A program made the translations under genes and the position numbers. Shown piece after piece: positions 8,921 through 16,644 of a stretch of DNA of 64,000 nucleotides. Source of the stretch: Bradyrhizobium manausense. Its GTDB lineage: Bacteria; Pseudomonadota; Alphaproteobacteria; Rhizobiales; Xanthobacteraceae. Where the stretch lies: NCBI RefSeq assembly GCF_018129685.1, contig NZ_JAFCLG010000009.1, forward strand, positions 62,001 to 126,000, given 5' to 3'. The notes under the pieces are model-generated. The model was not told the origin of the DNA and made no database searches. It saw only the letters and a program-made list of their open reading frames with translations. Position 1 is the first letter of the stretch. The number at the start of each line of letters is the position of its first letter.

Positions 8921-8958
8921 CCCGCCCAACAAAAAACCCGCCCAACAAAAAACCCGCC
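8921..8958. repeat. 16-bp tandem repeat in the MFS-crcB leader
   Basis: Three copies of CCCGCC at 8921, 8937 and 8953, separated by AACAAAAAA-type spacers, give an exact 16-bp period. On the transcribed minus strand each unit reads GGCGGG followed by a T-run. The copy at 8953-8958 forms the right arm of the leader terminator hairpin; the other two are extra right arms downstream. Confidence 0.85.
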
Positions 8959-8968
8959 AACGGCGGGT
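8947..8968 (-). terminator. Rho-independent terminator in the MFS-crcB leader (probable riboswitch expression platform)
   Basis: On the minus strand ACCCGCC, loop GTT and GGCGGGT form a perfect GC stem followed directly by six T residues. It lies about 60 bp after the fluoride-aptamer-like sequence and about 60 bp before the GTG of the MFS gene. No minus-strand gene lies upstream that it could terminate, so it most likely attenuates this operon. Confidence 0.8.
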
Positions 8969-9013
8969 TTGTCCATGCTCCCGCCGAAGGCAGAGGCTGA
9001 TTGCCTCACCTCA

Positions 9014-9082
9014 AGCAGGCGCCATCAGCCCACGACGATCAGGCGACCGCCGGGCGGTTGTCGGGGGGCTCCATCCCCATCT
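9014..9082 (-). promoter_or_regulatory. Fluoride riboswitch (crcB motif)
   Basis: Read on the minus strand, this segment contains GGGGATGGAGCCCCCC, then GACAACCGCC, and after a variable stem GGGCTGATGGCGCCTGC. These match the conserved blocks of the crcB-motif fluoride aptamer: GAUGG followed by the CC-rich strand, AACCGCC, and GGCUGAUGGCnCCU. The aptamer is followed by a terminator and then an MFS gene and crcB, the known partner gene of this RNA class. The aptamer call rests on conserved bases and context; an Infernal search against the Rfam fluoride model would confirm it. Confidence 0.9.
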
Positions 9083-9220
9083 GTGCGGTCAGCCTAGCAT
9101 GGAAAATGCGCCCGACAAGTGGGCGCGGGGCGGTCCCCAGATCGCAGCGATGCGTTCCCAGTCAGGCGCGAGCGTGGCGACAGCGCGGCAGCTTTGCGCG
9201 CCCGCAAGATCCCAGCGTGC

Positions 9221-9272
9221 TGACCTGCAAATCTCTGACCTGCAAATCTCTAACCTGCAAATCTCTAACCTG
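9221..9272. repeat. 15-bp tandem repeat upstream of the VWA protein gene
   Basis: Three full copies and half of a fourth of TGACCTGCAAATCTC (the later copies begin TAACCTG), at 9221, 9236 and 9251. The array ends about 80 bp before the ATG at 9353, in the promoter region. It could be a set of regulator sites or slippage-generated sequence. Confidence 0.85.
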
Positions 9273-9352
9273 AATGTGAAGCATAAGCGATCTTCGCGCT
9301 TTGCGGCAAGGCGTTTGCATGTCACCATCGCGTCATACGACGGGAGACTGCG

Positions 9353-10231
9353 ATGCGCATGCTGTTCTCGATCGGGGCTGTGCTGGTGGCCGGCGTGCTT
9401 GCCGGGGGGGACGTCGCGGGCATCGCGGCACCAAGTCCCAAATTTGAACCGCCGAAATTCGAACCACAACGACAGCAGCGCCTGGCAGCCGACGGCGATG
9501 CGCAGTCGGTCGATGTCGAGCTGATCCTCGCGGTCGACGTCTCCTACTCCATGGACATGGACGAGCTCGCGATCCAGCGCGAGGGCTACGCGCAGGCGAT
9601 CCAGTCCAAGGATTTCCTGCAGGCGCTGAAGGCCGGCCCCAACGGCAGGATCGCGGTGACATATTTCGAATGGGCGGCATCGAGCGACCAGAAGATCATC
9701 ATCCCCTGGCGCCTGATCGACGGGCCGGAGACCGCGGATGCGGTCGCAGCCGAGATCCTGAAGACGCCGATCCGGCGCGCCTCGCGCACCTCGATCTCAG
9801 GCGCGATCGGATTTGCGATGCCGTTGTTCGACGAGGATCCTTATCACGGAATTCGTCGCGTGATCGATATCTCCGGCGACGGGCCCAACAACAATGGCGG
9901 CCCTGTCACCGTGGCGCGCGATCTCGCGCTGGAGAAGGGCATCGTCATCAACGGCCTGCCGATCATGGTGAAGGAGCCGTCCTATTCGACGATGGATATC
10001 GATAATCTCGATTTCTATTACGAGGATTGCGTCATCGGCGGTCCCGGCTCCTTCGTGATCCCGATCAAGGATCGCGACAAGTTCAAGGAGGCGATTCGCA
10101 CCAAGCTGCTGATGGAGGTGGCCGGCCGCACGCCCGAGCGTCCCGTGGTGCGCGTTGCGGACAAGGGCAAGGAGCCGCGCGTGAGCTGCCTGATCGGCGA
10201 GAAGATCTGGTCGGATCGCTGGGGCCGCTGA
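9353..10231 (+). CDS. DUF1194 / VWA-like exported protein
   Basis: A 292-residue exported protein with an N-terminal signal segment (MRMLFSIGAVLVAGVLAGG). A short Pro-rich stretch with a PKFEP repeat follows, then a von Willebrand factor A-like domain of the DUF1194 type. The metal-ion-dependent adhesion site is visible as DVSYSMDMDE near residues 63-72, with later GRIAVTYFEWA and RRVIDISGDGPNNNGG segments. Three cysteines are present (EDCVIGG, SCLIGE and one more residue not placed with certainty). Substrate or partner is unknown. It is a single gene; its promoter region holds the 15-bp repeats. Confidence 0.85.
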   Translation: MRMLFSIGAVLVAGVLAGGDVAGIAAPSPKFEPPKFEPQRQQRLAADGDAQSVDVELILAVDVSYSMDMDELAIQREGYAQAIQSKDFLQALKAGPNGRIAVTYFEWAASSDQKIIIPWRLIDGPETADAVAAEILKTPIRRASRTSISGAIGFAMPLFDEDPYHGIRRVIDISGDGPNNNGGPVTVARDLALEKGIVINGLPIMVKEPSYSTMDIDNLDFYYEDCVIGGPGSFVIPIKDRDKFKEAIRTKLLMEVAGRTPERPVVRVADKGKEPRVSCLIGEKIWSDRWGR

Positions 10232-10393
10232 CGGCGCGTCTCGACGAGGCCATATGCTTCACCGCATCGGAAGGTCGAAATTAACCATTGGTTAACCATA
10301 GCGTGGCCCTATCCGACTGTTTCCAGATGTTTCTGATGCCCTGTGGCGCTCGAAAACAACGGGGCTTTTCCATCTCGTTCATCGAGCAGAGCC

Positions 10394-11026
10394 ATGTCCA
10401 TCGTCACGTCGAGCACCAGCCAGATCTCGCCTGCCAATGAGCGAATCTATCACCAGAGCAGTCTGATCGGTGAGTGGAAGGGCAAGTGGGCGGGCAACAA
10501 CCAGGACGTCGGCTTCAAGGTCGTGAACATCAGAGGCGCCCGCGCCCAGGTCGAATACACCCACAACGGACACACCGAGCGCGGCATCGGCCAGGTCAAC
10601 GGCGCAACCATCTCATTCGGCTCGGTGTCGATCGGAACCAAGAACGGCAAGGATGCCGTACTGCTGTTCTCCGCCGGCGGTGGCAAGGCGAGCGCGTATC
10701 TGAGCAAGCAGGCGCCGCCCGCCGACGACAACCGGCTGATTGGCAGCTGGGGCGGCTATTCCAGTGAAAACGGCAAGAGCGCGAGCTTTCGCGTGCTGTC
10801 CGTCAACGGCAAGGAAGCGCTGGTCTCCACCACCGTCAACGGCGTGACCCAGCAAGGCACCGGCCTCGTCTACAAGAATGTCGTGATGTTCGGCCAGACG
10901 CAGATCTCGACCGACGACGGGCAGAACGGCAAGGTCATCTTCCAGGTCGGCTCCAAGTCTTTCACCGTGCCGGTGACGAAATATCCGCCGGCCGATTCGT
11001 CATCCTCGGTCGACCGGACGGCGTGA
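10394..11026 (+). CDS. Protein of unknown function with two tandem beta-rich repeats
   Basis: I do not recognise the family. The 210-residue product contains two homologous units of about 75 residues. Unit 1 begins LIGEWKGKWAGNNQDVGFKV and unit 2 begins LIGSWGGYSSENGKSASFRV. Both continue through a VEYTHNG/VSTTVNG-like strand and an ISFGSVSIG/VMFGQTQIS-like strand, suggesting a duplicated small beta barrel. There is no signal peptide or membrane helix, and the C terminus is Ser-rich. The start is ATG 10394 (the frame is open to 10343 without an obvious ribosome site). Confidence 0.7.
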   Translation: MSIVTSSTSQISPANERIYHQSSLIGEWKGKWAGNNQDVGFKVVNIRGARAQVEYTHNGHTERGIGQVNGATISFGSVSIGTKNGKDAVLLFSAGGGKASAYLSKQAPPADDNRLIGSWGGYSSENGKSASFRVLSVNGKEALVSTTVNGVTQQGTGLVYKNVVMFGQTQISTDDGQNGKVIFQVGSKSFTVPVTKYPPADSSSSVDRTA

Positions 11027-11036
11027 TGGCTCGCCG

Positions 11037-11876
11037 CTACCGTCCGCTGGACTGCGTCAGCTCTCGCAATTGGAGATCGATCTGCCGCATGGCATCGCAG
11101 GCAGACGCGAGGGCGTCGTCCCCGATCAGCCGACACACCGTCCTTGCTTGTTTGCTCAGATGCGGAATCGTTCGCGGCAAAAGCGCAGCCTCCAGCAGCG
11201 CGCCCTTCTCGTTGATGAGATAGCGCTCGTTCAGCGCGAACAGGACCTGCGCTGTGCAAGCGAGTGATCGGTAGATGCATCCGGCAATATGGGTCTGCCC
11301 GCCGCGCGAGATGCCGAGCTCGGCATTCTCGATGCCAAACCGGATCTCCCACTGAAAGCGCCGGATCAAGGCGTCGCCCAGAGCTGGCGGATAGGGCAGC
11401 GCGATCGATTTCAAACCTGCGATCAGGCCCGGAGGATCGTGCAGCGGCTGGCAATAGGCAATCTCGCCCATCCAGATCGCCGAGCAGAAGCCGTGCGGGT
11501 GGCCGGGCTGGTAGTCCATGGTGATCTCGCCGGCACGGCACGATGTCATCACGGCCTCGACGGCGCCGGCATCGCGGTACAGCAGATCGACCTTGTGTCC
11601 TTCGACCGACAGCCACGCGCCGCCGACGATCCACGGCCCCCATTCGCCGATCGGCGTCACTGAAGTGGCCGCCGGATCGTCGGCGACGGCCTTCGCGGCC
11701 ACCAATAGACGTTCCGTATCCAGCGGAGCGGCCGCGGTGAAGTAGAGGCCGATATCGTAGTCGGATGTCGCATGCGCGTTGCCGCGGGCACGCGAGCCGC
11801 CAAGCACGATGGCAGCGACGCCCGGTACTCCGGCAAAGGCCGATGTCAAACGCGTGAGCAAGCGATCCTGCGGCAT
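11037..11876 (-). CDS. Nucleotidyltransferase-domain protein
   Basis: A 279-residue protein with a pol-beta-type nucleotidyltransferase domain at residues 10-110. The LGGSRARGNAHATSDYDIGL segment carries the GS motif and the two metal-binding aspartates of S-D-x-D, and KVDLLYRD holds the third acidic residue. The rest is helical and resembles aminoglycoside-adenylyltransferase-like proteins, but there is no evidence of resistance. ATG 11876 overlaps the stop of a short upstream frame as TGATG, which suggests translational coupling. The substrate is unknown. Confidence 0.85.
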   Translation of the reverse strand: MPQDRLLTRLTSAFAGVPGVAAIVLGGSRARGNAHATSDYDIGLYFTAAAPLDTERLLVAAKAVADDPAATSVTPIGEWGPWIVGGAWLSVEGHKVDLLYRDAGAVEAVMTSCRAGEITMDYQPGHPHGFCSAIWMGEIAYCQPLHDPPGLIAGLKSIALPYPPALGDALIRRFQWEIRFGIENAELGISRGGQTHIAGCIYRSLACTAQVLFALNERYLINEKGALLEAALLPRTIPHLSKQARTVCRLIGDDALASACDAMRQIDLQLRELTQSSGR

Positions 11877-12109
11877 CACCGGCTGCGAGGCAAGGCTGCG
11901 GCGTCCGTGCTCGTCGGCTTGCGCGCGCCGAGCGCGAGGCCGACCTCCCGATCGAGCGAGGCCGGCGTGCAGACCATCGTCGACGCCGCGCAATAGACGC
12001 GCCCGACCGGGTTGAGATTGTCTTCAAAGCGTCGGGAAGGGCTGGTCTGGAACTCATCGGCGGCATCCCGTCGCTGGTATTTGCAAGATGCCGGGCGTAT
12101 AATTGGACA
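11876..12109 (-). CDS. Possible small ORF coupled to the nucleotidyltransferase gene
   Basis: An open frame of about 77 codons on the minus strand whose TGA overlaps the ATG of the nucleotidyltransferase gene (TGATG). The translation (CKYQRRDAADEF, then RRFEDNLNPVGRVYCAASTM) has protein-like composition and two or three Cys residues. There is no ATG, GTG or TTG near its beginning. The first in-frame ATG would give only about 36 residues. It could be the tail of a decayed gene or a gene with a rare start. I do not recognise it. Confidence 0.35.
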   Translation of the reverse strand, partial: CPIIRPASCKYQRRDAADEFQTSPSRRFEDNLNPVGRVYCAASTMVCTPASLDREVGLALGARKPTSTDAAALPRSR

Positions 12110-12130
12110 CTATCCTGACGGTTACCTGAA

Positions 12131-12718
12131 ATGCCCGGCCTTGCTCGTTCCTGCTGTCTTGCAGCTTTCCTCGCAGTGCTCTGCCTCGCTGGAGCGCCTG
12201 CCCATGCGCAGGTCGCGCCCCTGCAGTACTGGATTCCCGGTAACGCTTTCAGTTACGGCGGCAGCGGCGACAGTTACCGCAACTTTCCGAGCTTCAATGC
12301 GGGCGATGCCAACGGCTACGATTTGCGTCCCGGCTTCTTTGTCGGAAGCCAGCACGGCAATCTGGGCTTGAGCGGTTTCAGCCAGGCGGGATCGTCAGGC
12401 AATTTCAGCGCGCTCAGCTACGACAGTACGCGGTTCGGCTACAACATGAAGACCGCGGGCGGCTCGCCCGTGACGTTCTTTGCCGGCTTCGATACGCTGA
12501 AATACGGCAACGGCATCGGCAGCTCGGTCGCGCCGCTGACCTCCGCCGCCGGACCGGGTTACGGTGCGTTTGGTGGCATCGAATTCAAGCCGACCTCCAA
12601 CCTCAGCCTGTCGTTCAGCGCCGGGTTCACCCAGCGGGACTCCGGCCGCATGGACAGCGATATCAAGTCGGACATGCTGCCGGGCGAGTCGCCTGCGCTG
12701 GGTATGCTTCGGCGTTAG
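12131..12718 (+). CDS. Exported Gly/Ser-rich protein, possible outer-membrane beta-barrel
   Basis: A 195-residue product with a clear Sec signal peptide (SCCLAAFLAVLCLAGAPAHA, cleavage probably after AHA). The mature part is rich in Gly, Ser, Phe and Tyr, with alternating patterns such as GNLGLSGFSQAGSSGNFSAL and LSLSFSAGFTQRD, as in beta-barrel or autotransporter-like surface proteins. No named family is recognised. Its stop overlaps the end of the convergent nitroreductase-like gene by 4 bp. Confidence 0.72.
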   Translation: MPGLARSCCLAAFLAVLCLAGAPAHAQVAPLQYWIPGNAFSYGGSGDSYRNFPSFNAGDANGYDLRPGFFVGSQHGNLGLSGFSQAGSSGNFSALSYDSTRFGYNMKTAGGSPVTFFAGFDTLKYGNGIGSSVAPLTSAAGPGYGAFGGIEFKPTSNLSLSFSAGFTQRDSGRMDSDIKSDMLPGESPALGMLRR

Positions 12719-13794
12719 GGCTGCATCACCAGCTCCGGGGGACGCCGCAGCGATCTCGGCAAACCCGGGCCGAATCCGAAGCGCATCACGATGTCGGCTC
12801 GCCGATCGCCCAGACCGAGTGATGTCGCGAATTGCGGCCGCAGTGCCGCAACCTCGACGGGTTGATTGACGAAGGAATATTTGAGGCCCAGCGCGGTCGC
12901 CTGCAAACCGAAGCGCTGGCAGGCGCGGCCGACCGCGATCCAGTGCGAGGTGTCGCTGCGATCGGCTGCGAGCACGACGACGCCCGCAGAGCTGTCGAGT
13001 TCGTCGCGATATTTCTTGTTTTCCCCGTCTTCAGTGAAGAAGAACCTCAGCAGCGGCCGGGCGAGCCATGCGGGCAGGGAGGGATTTCCCGAGGCACGCG
13101 AAAACAGTCCGTCCATCGTTGCGAGCGCATCGGTCTCATTGAAGCGCATCCAGCTCACGAGCTCGCGCATGAAGGCCTGGTCGCGCATTTGCGCCGAATT
13201 GCCTTCGAGCACATAGTCGGTCACCGTCTTGATCGCGCTACGTTCGGTCATCAGGATCGCGGCGACACCAGGTTCGCGGCAGGCGTTCTCGAGCTGATGC
13301 AGGATTTCGGGCGTGGCCGGCCTGCCGTCGAACACCGCGCGCGTGCATTGCCGGACCGGAATGGCGCCGGCCAGCACTGAGGCTGCCGGCGGGGCTTCCT
13401 CGAGTGCGATCACGATCCGGGCGCCGTCGAACACGGAGTTGACGCGCCAGCCCAGCGCCGATGCCGCGAGGCTGAGGTTTTCGGCGGCGCATCCGAGACT
13501 GACGAAGAGATGATGATCGTCGGGGTCGACGGCCGGACAGCGGCGCTTGAAGTCGGGCGCAATCGTGATCTCGTTGCCGTGGGCGGCGAAAATCCAGGGC
13601 TGCGTGTTGTGGCTGTTGGCTGCAAGCGTCGCAAAACGCACGAGCTCGCGGTCTCGCGGCGCGGCCGCCAGCGGGGCGCGTGACGTCTTGACGGCCTCGT
13701 CATAGGTCATGCCGGCTGCACCGGCCGGGAGGCCGGCGGCGGTGGCGGCAGAAAGCCCGAGTGCGGCCCCGATGAACTGTCGTCGATCAACCAC
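12715..13794 (-). CDS. Tat-exported nitroreductase-family (Acg-like FMN-binding) protein
   Basis: A 359-residue protein starting with a twin-arginine signal (MVDRRQFIGAALGLSAATAA), implying folding with cofactor before export. The body matches the Acg/nitroreductase-like group: RFATLAANSHNTQPWIF is the FMN-contacting segment near residue 55, and HWIAVGRACQRFGLQATALG near the C terminus is the typical nitroreductase helix. The physiological electron acceptor is unknown. The GTG start at 13794 places RR at residues 4-5. The gene stands alone and is convergent with the exported protein gene. Confidence 0.85.
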   Translation of the reverse strand: MVDRRQFIGAALGLSAATAAGLPAGAAGMTYDEAVKTSRAPLAAAPRDRELVRFATLAANSHNTQPWIFAAHGNEITIAPDFKRRCPAVDPDDHHLFVSLGCAAENLSLAASALGWRVNSVFDGARIVIALEEAPPAASVLAGAIPVRQCTRAVFDGRPATPEILHQLENACREPGVAAILMTERSAIKTVTDYVLEGNSAQMRDQAFMRELVSWMRFNETDALATMDGLFSRASGNPSLPAWLARPLLRFFFTEDGENKKYRDELDSSAGVVVLAADRSDTSHWIAVGRACQRFGLQATALGLKYSFVNQPVEVAALRPQFATSLGLGDRRADIVMRFGFGPGLPRSLRRPPELVMQP

Positions 13795-13905
13795 AAGCGT
13801 CCGCTCCGCCTTCCATCCTCGTCGACGCTTTTAGCGCCAGCGCAGAACGGGGCGATTGAGCAGTATCAAAGTTCGACCGCGCCGGCTTGATCCGACGTTC
13901 GCCGC

Positions 13906-15150
13906 CTACCGCGCAAACCGTGCGACGATCTCGACATGCGGCGTGTGGCGAAATTGGTCGACGGGCACAACCGCGTCGATTTTGTAACCACCATCGATGA
14001 GCAGCCGCGCGTCACGGGCGAACGTCGCGACGTTGCAGGAGACGGCGATCACCACGGGCACCTTGCTTGCCGCGAGCTTCAGCGCCTGCGCCTGTGCGCC
14101 CTGGCGCGGCGGATCGAACACGACGGCATCGAAGTCGCGCAGCTCCGGTGGCACCAAGGGGCGGCGGAACAGGTCGCGCGGCTCGCACCTGATCGGCTTC
14201 AGCCCCGGCGTGCGTGCGGCCTTCGCCAGCGCCGCGACCGCACCGGCATCATTGTCATGGGCGGTGACCCGCGCCTTCTCCGCGAGCCTGAGTGCGAATG
14301 GGCCGACGCCGCAGAAGAGGTCGAGAACCTCCTTGGCCTTGCCGACGCCTTTGGCGACGAGTGCGGCAAGCGTCTCTTCGCCCGCGACGGTTGCTTGCAG
14401 GAACGAGCCCGGCGGCAACGTCACGTCAGCGCGGCCCATCCTCACCGTCGGCGGCAGACGTTGCAGAACCAGTTCGCCGTGCCGCGTCAGCCGCGCCAAG
14501 CGGTGCTGCTCGGCAACGCGCGACAGCGCCGTGACCAGCGGCGTCGGCAGCGGGCCGGAGCCGCGGACGTCGACATCGAGGCCGTTGGCCGTCGCGGTGA
14601 TCTGGATGTCGAGCGGTTTCGTCACGGGCATCCTTGACGTCAGCGGCTCGGCGAGCGCCCAGGCGGCATCGAGCGCGCCATTAAGCGCAGGATCCAAAAT
14701 TGGGCAGCGATCAATCGGAATCACGTCGTGCGAGCTTGCGGCGGAGAACCCGACCTTGAGCACGTCATGCGTGCCGAACCGTCCGTGCAGCGTGATGCGC
14801 CGCCGGCCCGCGCCGTGGGCGTCGACAACAGGCGCCACCTGGCAGTCGATGCCGGCTTGCGCCAGCGTTTCGACCACGATGTTGCGCTTCCACGCATGAT
14901 ACGGCTCGGTCGCCCAGTGCTGGATCGCGCAGCCGCCGCAGATGCCGAAATGCGGGCAGAACGGCGCGATGCGCTCGGGACTTGCGACATCGACCGCCAG
15001 CAGCTTGCGGCGGTCGGGATGACCGGCGACATGGTCGACCTCGACGGTCTCGCCGCCGAGCGTGTAGGGCACGTAGACCGCATCGCCTGCCGTCAGCGAG
15101 ACGCCGTCGCCGCGATGGCCGACATGATCGATCGTGATGCGCTCAACCAC
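13906..15150 (-). CDS. Class I SAM-dependent RNA 5-methyluridine methyltransferase (RumA/TrmA family)
   Basis: A 414-residue RNA methyltransferase. A TRAM-like N-terminal domain (VERITIDHVGHRGDGVS) is followed by the iron-sulfur cluster signature CPHFGICGGC and a further Cys in PIDRCPIL. The Rossmann domain has LDLFCGVGPFALRLAEKA for S-adenosylmethionine, FDPPRQGAQAQALKL, and the catalytic Cys in VSCNVATFARD. Which rRNA or tRNA uridine is modified cannot be told. GTG 15150 is chosen because it overlaps the last 8 bp of tlyA and starts the TRAM domain directly. The two genes form one operon. Confidence 0.92.
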   Translation of the reverse strand: MVERITIDHVGHRGDGVSLTAGDAVYVPYTLGGETVEVDHVAGHPDRRKLLAVDVASPERIAPFCPHFGICGGCAIQHWATEPYHAWKRNIVVETLAQAGIDCQVAPVVDAHGAGRRRITLHGRFGTHDVLKVGFSAASSHDVIPIDRCPILDPALNGALDAAWALAEPLTSRMPVTKPLDIQITATANGLDVDVRGSGPLPTPLVTALSRVAEQHRLARLTRHGELVLQRLPPTVRMGRADVTLPPGSFLQATVAGEETLAALVAKGVGKAKEVLDLFCGVGPFALRLAEKARVTAHDNDAGAVAALAKAARTPGLKPIRCEPRDLFRRPLVPPELRDFDAVVFDPPRQGAQAQALKLAASKVPVVIAVSCNVATFARDARLLIDGGYKIDAVVPVDQFRHTPHVEIVARFAR

Positions 15151-15877
15151 GGCGCGCGCCCAGGAAGAATTCGATATTGCCGTCGCCGCCCGCAATCGAG
15201 GACGGAAACACCGCGATGTCGGTACAGCCGAGGGAAGCCGCGAAGGCGACGATGTCGTCGCAGATTTCCCGATGCACGGCGGCATCGCGGATGATGCCCT
15301 TCTTGTTGTGCTTCCTGTCGGCCTCGAATTGCGGCTTGATCAGTGCCAGCAGGCTCATCGGCGCCGCTGCGAGCGACAGCGCGACAGGCAGCACCGCCTT
15401 CAGCGAGATGAAGCTGACGTCGATGACGACGACATCGGGCCGCGCCGGCAGACGCCTGCCCTCATAGCTGCGGATGTCGGTCTCCTCCATCGACACGATT
15501 TTCGGATGACCGCGCAGCGAAGCATGCAACTGGCTGGTGCCGACATCGATGGCGAACACGAGGCTCGCGCCGTTCGCCAGCAGCACCTCGGTGAAGCCGC
15601 CGGTGGAGGCGCCGACGTCGAGGCAGACATGGTCCTCGATCTCGATCTGATATCGCTCCAGCGCGCCGGCGAGCTTGACGCCGCCGCGCGAGACGTAAGG
15701 GTGTGCCGGCTCGGCCTGGATCACCGCGTCCTCGGCGATCGTCTCCGACGGCTTTGCGACCTGCTTGTCATCGGCTGTGACGAGCCCGGCCTCGATCGCC
15801 GCGCGCGCCCGCGCCCGGCTCTCGAACAGGCCGCGTTCGACCAGCAGAACATCGGCGCGTTTGCGGGCAGGGGACAT
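15143..15877 (-). CDS. tlyA: TlyA family rRNA 2'-O-methyltransferase/putative hemolysin
   Basis: A 244-residue protein with an S4 RNA-binding domain at the N terminus (ADVLLVERGLFESRARARAA) and an FtsJ-like methyltransferase domain. The latter shows HPYVSRGGVKLAGAL, CLDVGASTGGFTEVLLANGA (SAM site) and DVVVIDVSFISL. TlyA methylates 2'-hydroxyls of rRNA in mycobacteria; the hemolysin name is historical. It starts at ATG 15877 after GGAG and overlaps the downstream RNA methyltransferase gene by 8 bp. Confidence 0.92.
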   Translation of the reverse strand: MSPARKRADVLLVERGLFESRARARAAIEAGLVTADDKQVAKPSETIAEDAVIQAEPAHPYVSRGGVKLAGALERYQIEIEDHVCLDVGASTGGFTEVLLANGASLVFAIDVGTSQLHASLRGHPKIVSMEETDIRSYEGRRLPARPDVVVIDVSFISLKAVLPVALSLAAAPMSLLALIKPQFEADRKHNKKGIIRDAAVHREICDDIVAFAASLGCTDIAVFPSSIAGGDGNIEFFLGARRG

Positions 15878-15903
15878 CGGATCTCCGAAGGCGACTGGAA
15901 CGT

Positions 15904-16458
15904 CTATGACGCGATCAATCGCGCGGCTGCCATCCGGACGCAAGTCTCGAACGCAGCCAGATCGTGCCAGACGTCGATCGGTTGCTTTGCCGGCGTCACC
16001 AGCGGGCAGCCGTGCAGCTCCAGCGCGTGGATCATCATGAGGTTGTCGACGAGGCCAAAATCCTCGACGGTCAGCCCCTGCGCATCGACCAGCCGGCCGT
16101 CGTCCGAGGTCACGCCGGTGAGGCGACCGAGGCGGTCGGCATAGGTGGCGGGATCGTTGGAATAGGCCAGGCAAAACTTGCCCCGGCCGGCCATGTAGCC
16201 GAGCTCATAGACGGTGCCGGGATCGGCGCCTGCGCCGCGGAACGGGGTGAGATTGGCGATGATGGCATCGGCCTCGTCCATCATGGCCTCGTTGCCGCAG
16301 AAAATCTGCCGCGAGGCGTCGGGCAGGGTGAGGTCGACCGTGTTGTCGAGGGGATAGAGGCCTGTGAGCCCGTGAGCCGCGCAGATCGCGGCCTTATGCC
16401 GACCGATCTCGACCGCATCCGGCAGGAACACATCGGGACCTGCCAGATAGATTTTCAT
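15904..16458 (-). CDS. Nucleoside 2-deoxyribosyltransferase family protein
   Basis: A 184-residue cytosolic protein that starts MKIYLAGPDVF and shows the family pattern: an N-terminal strand with AGP, ADAIIANLTPFRGAGADPGT holding the catalytic-site acidic residues, and GTVYELGYMAGRGKFCLAYS with the conserved Glu. Such enzymes swap bases on deoxyribosides or hydrolyse nucleoside monophosphates. The gene lies 26 bp upstream of tlyA on the same strand, so cotranscription is likely. Confidence 0.88.
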   Translation of the reverse strand: MKIYLAGPDVFLPDAVEIGRHKAAICAAHGLTGLYPLDNTVDLTLPDASRQIFCGNEAMMDEADAIIANLTPFRGAGADPGTVYELGYMAGRGKFCLAYSNDPATYADRLGRLTGVTSDDGRLVDAQGLTVEDFGLVDNLMMIHALELHGCPLVTPAKQPIDVWHDLAAFETCVRMAAARLIAS

Positions 16459-16510
16459 GGGAGCAAAGCCGGAAAAGTTTGGATCGAGGTGCGAGCCGCA
16501 GCGCGTGCCC

Positions 16511-16632
16511 TGCTCCCTCTCCCGCTTGCGGGGGAGGGTTGGGGAGGGGGTGTCTCCTCAGGCGAGAACCCCCGAGAGGAGAAAACCCTCACCCGACGCT
16601 TCGCGTCGACCTCTCCCGCAAGCGGGAGAGGT
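16511..16632. repeat. Intergenic inverted-repeat element (CTCTCCCGC...GCGGGAGAG family)
   Basis: Outer arms CCCTCTCCCGCTTGCGGGGG and CTCTCCCGCAAGCGGGAGAG, with inner TCACCCGACGCTTCGCGTCG. It is related in design to the elements at 3311-3464 and 22306-22490. It lies just beyond the 3' end of dxs and could serve as its transcription end. Confidence 0.75.
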
Positions 16633-16644
16633 TAAGAGCCAGCA

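Noticed and set aside
8914..9272. CRISPR-like repeats
   Set aside because: The 16-bp and 15-bp arrays are too short and have no variable spacers; no cas genes are in the window.
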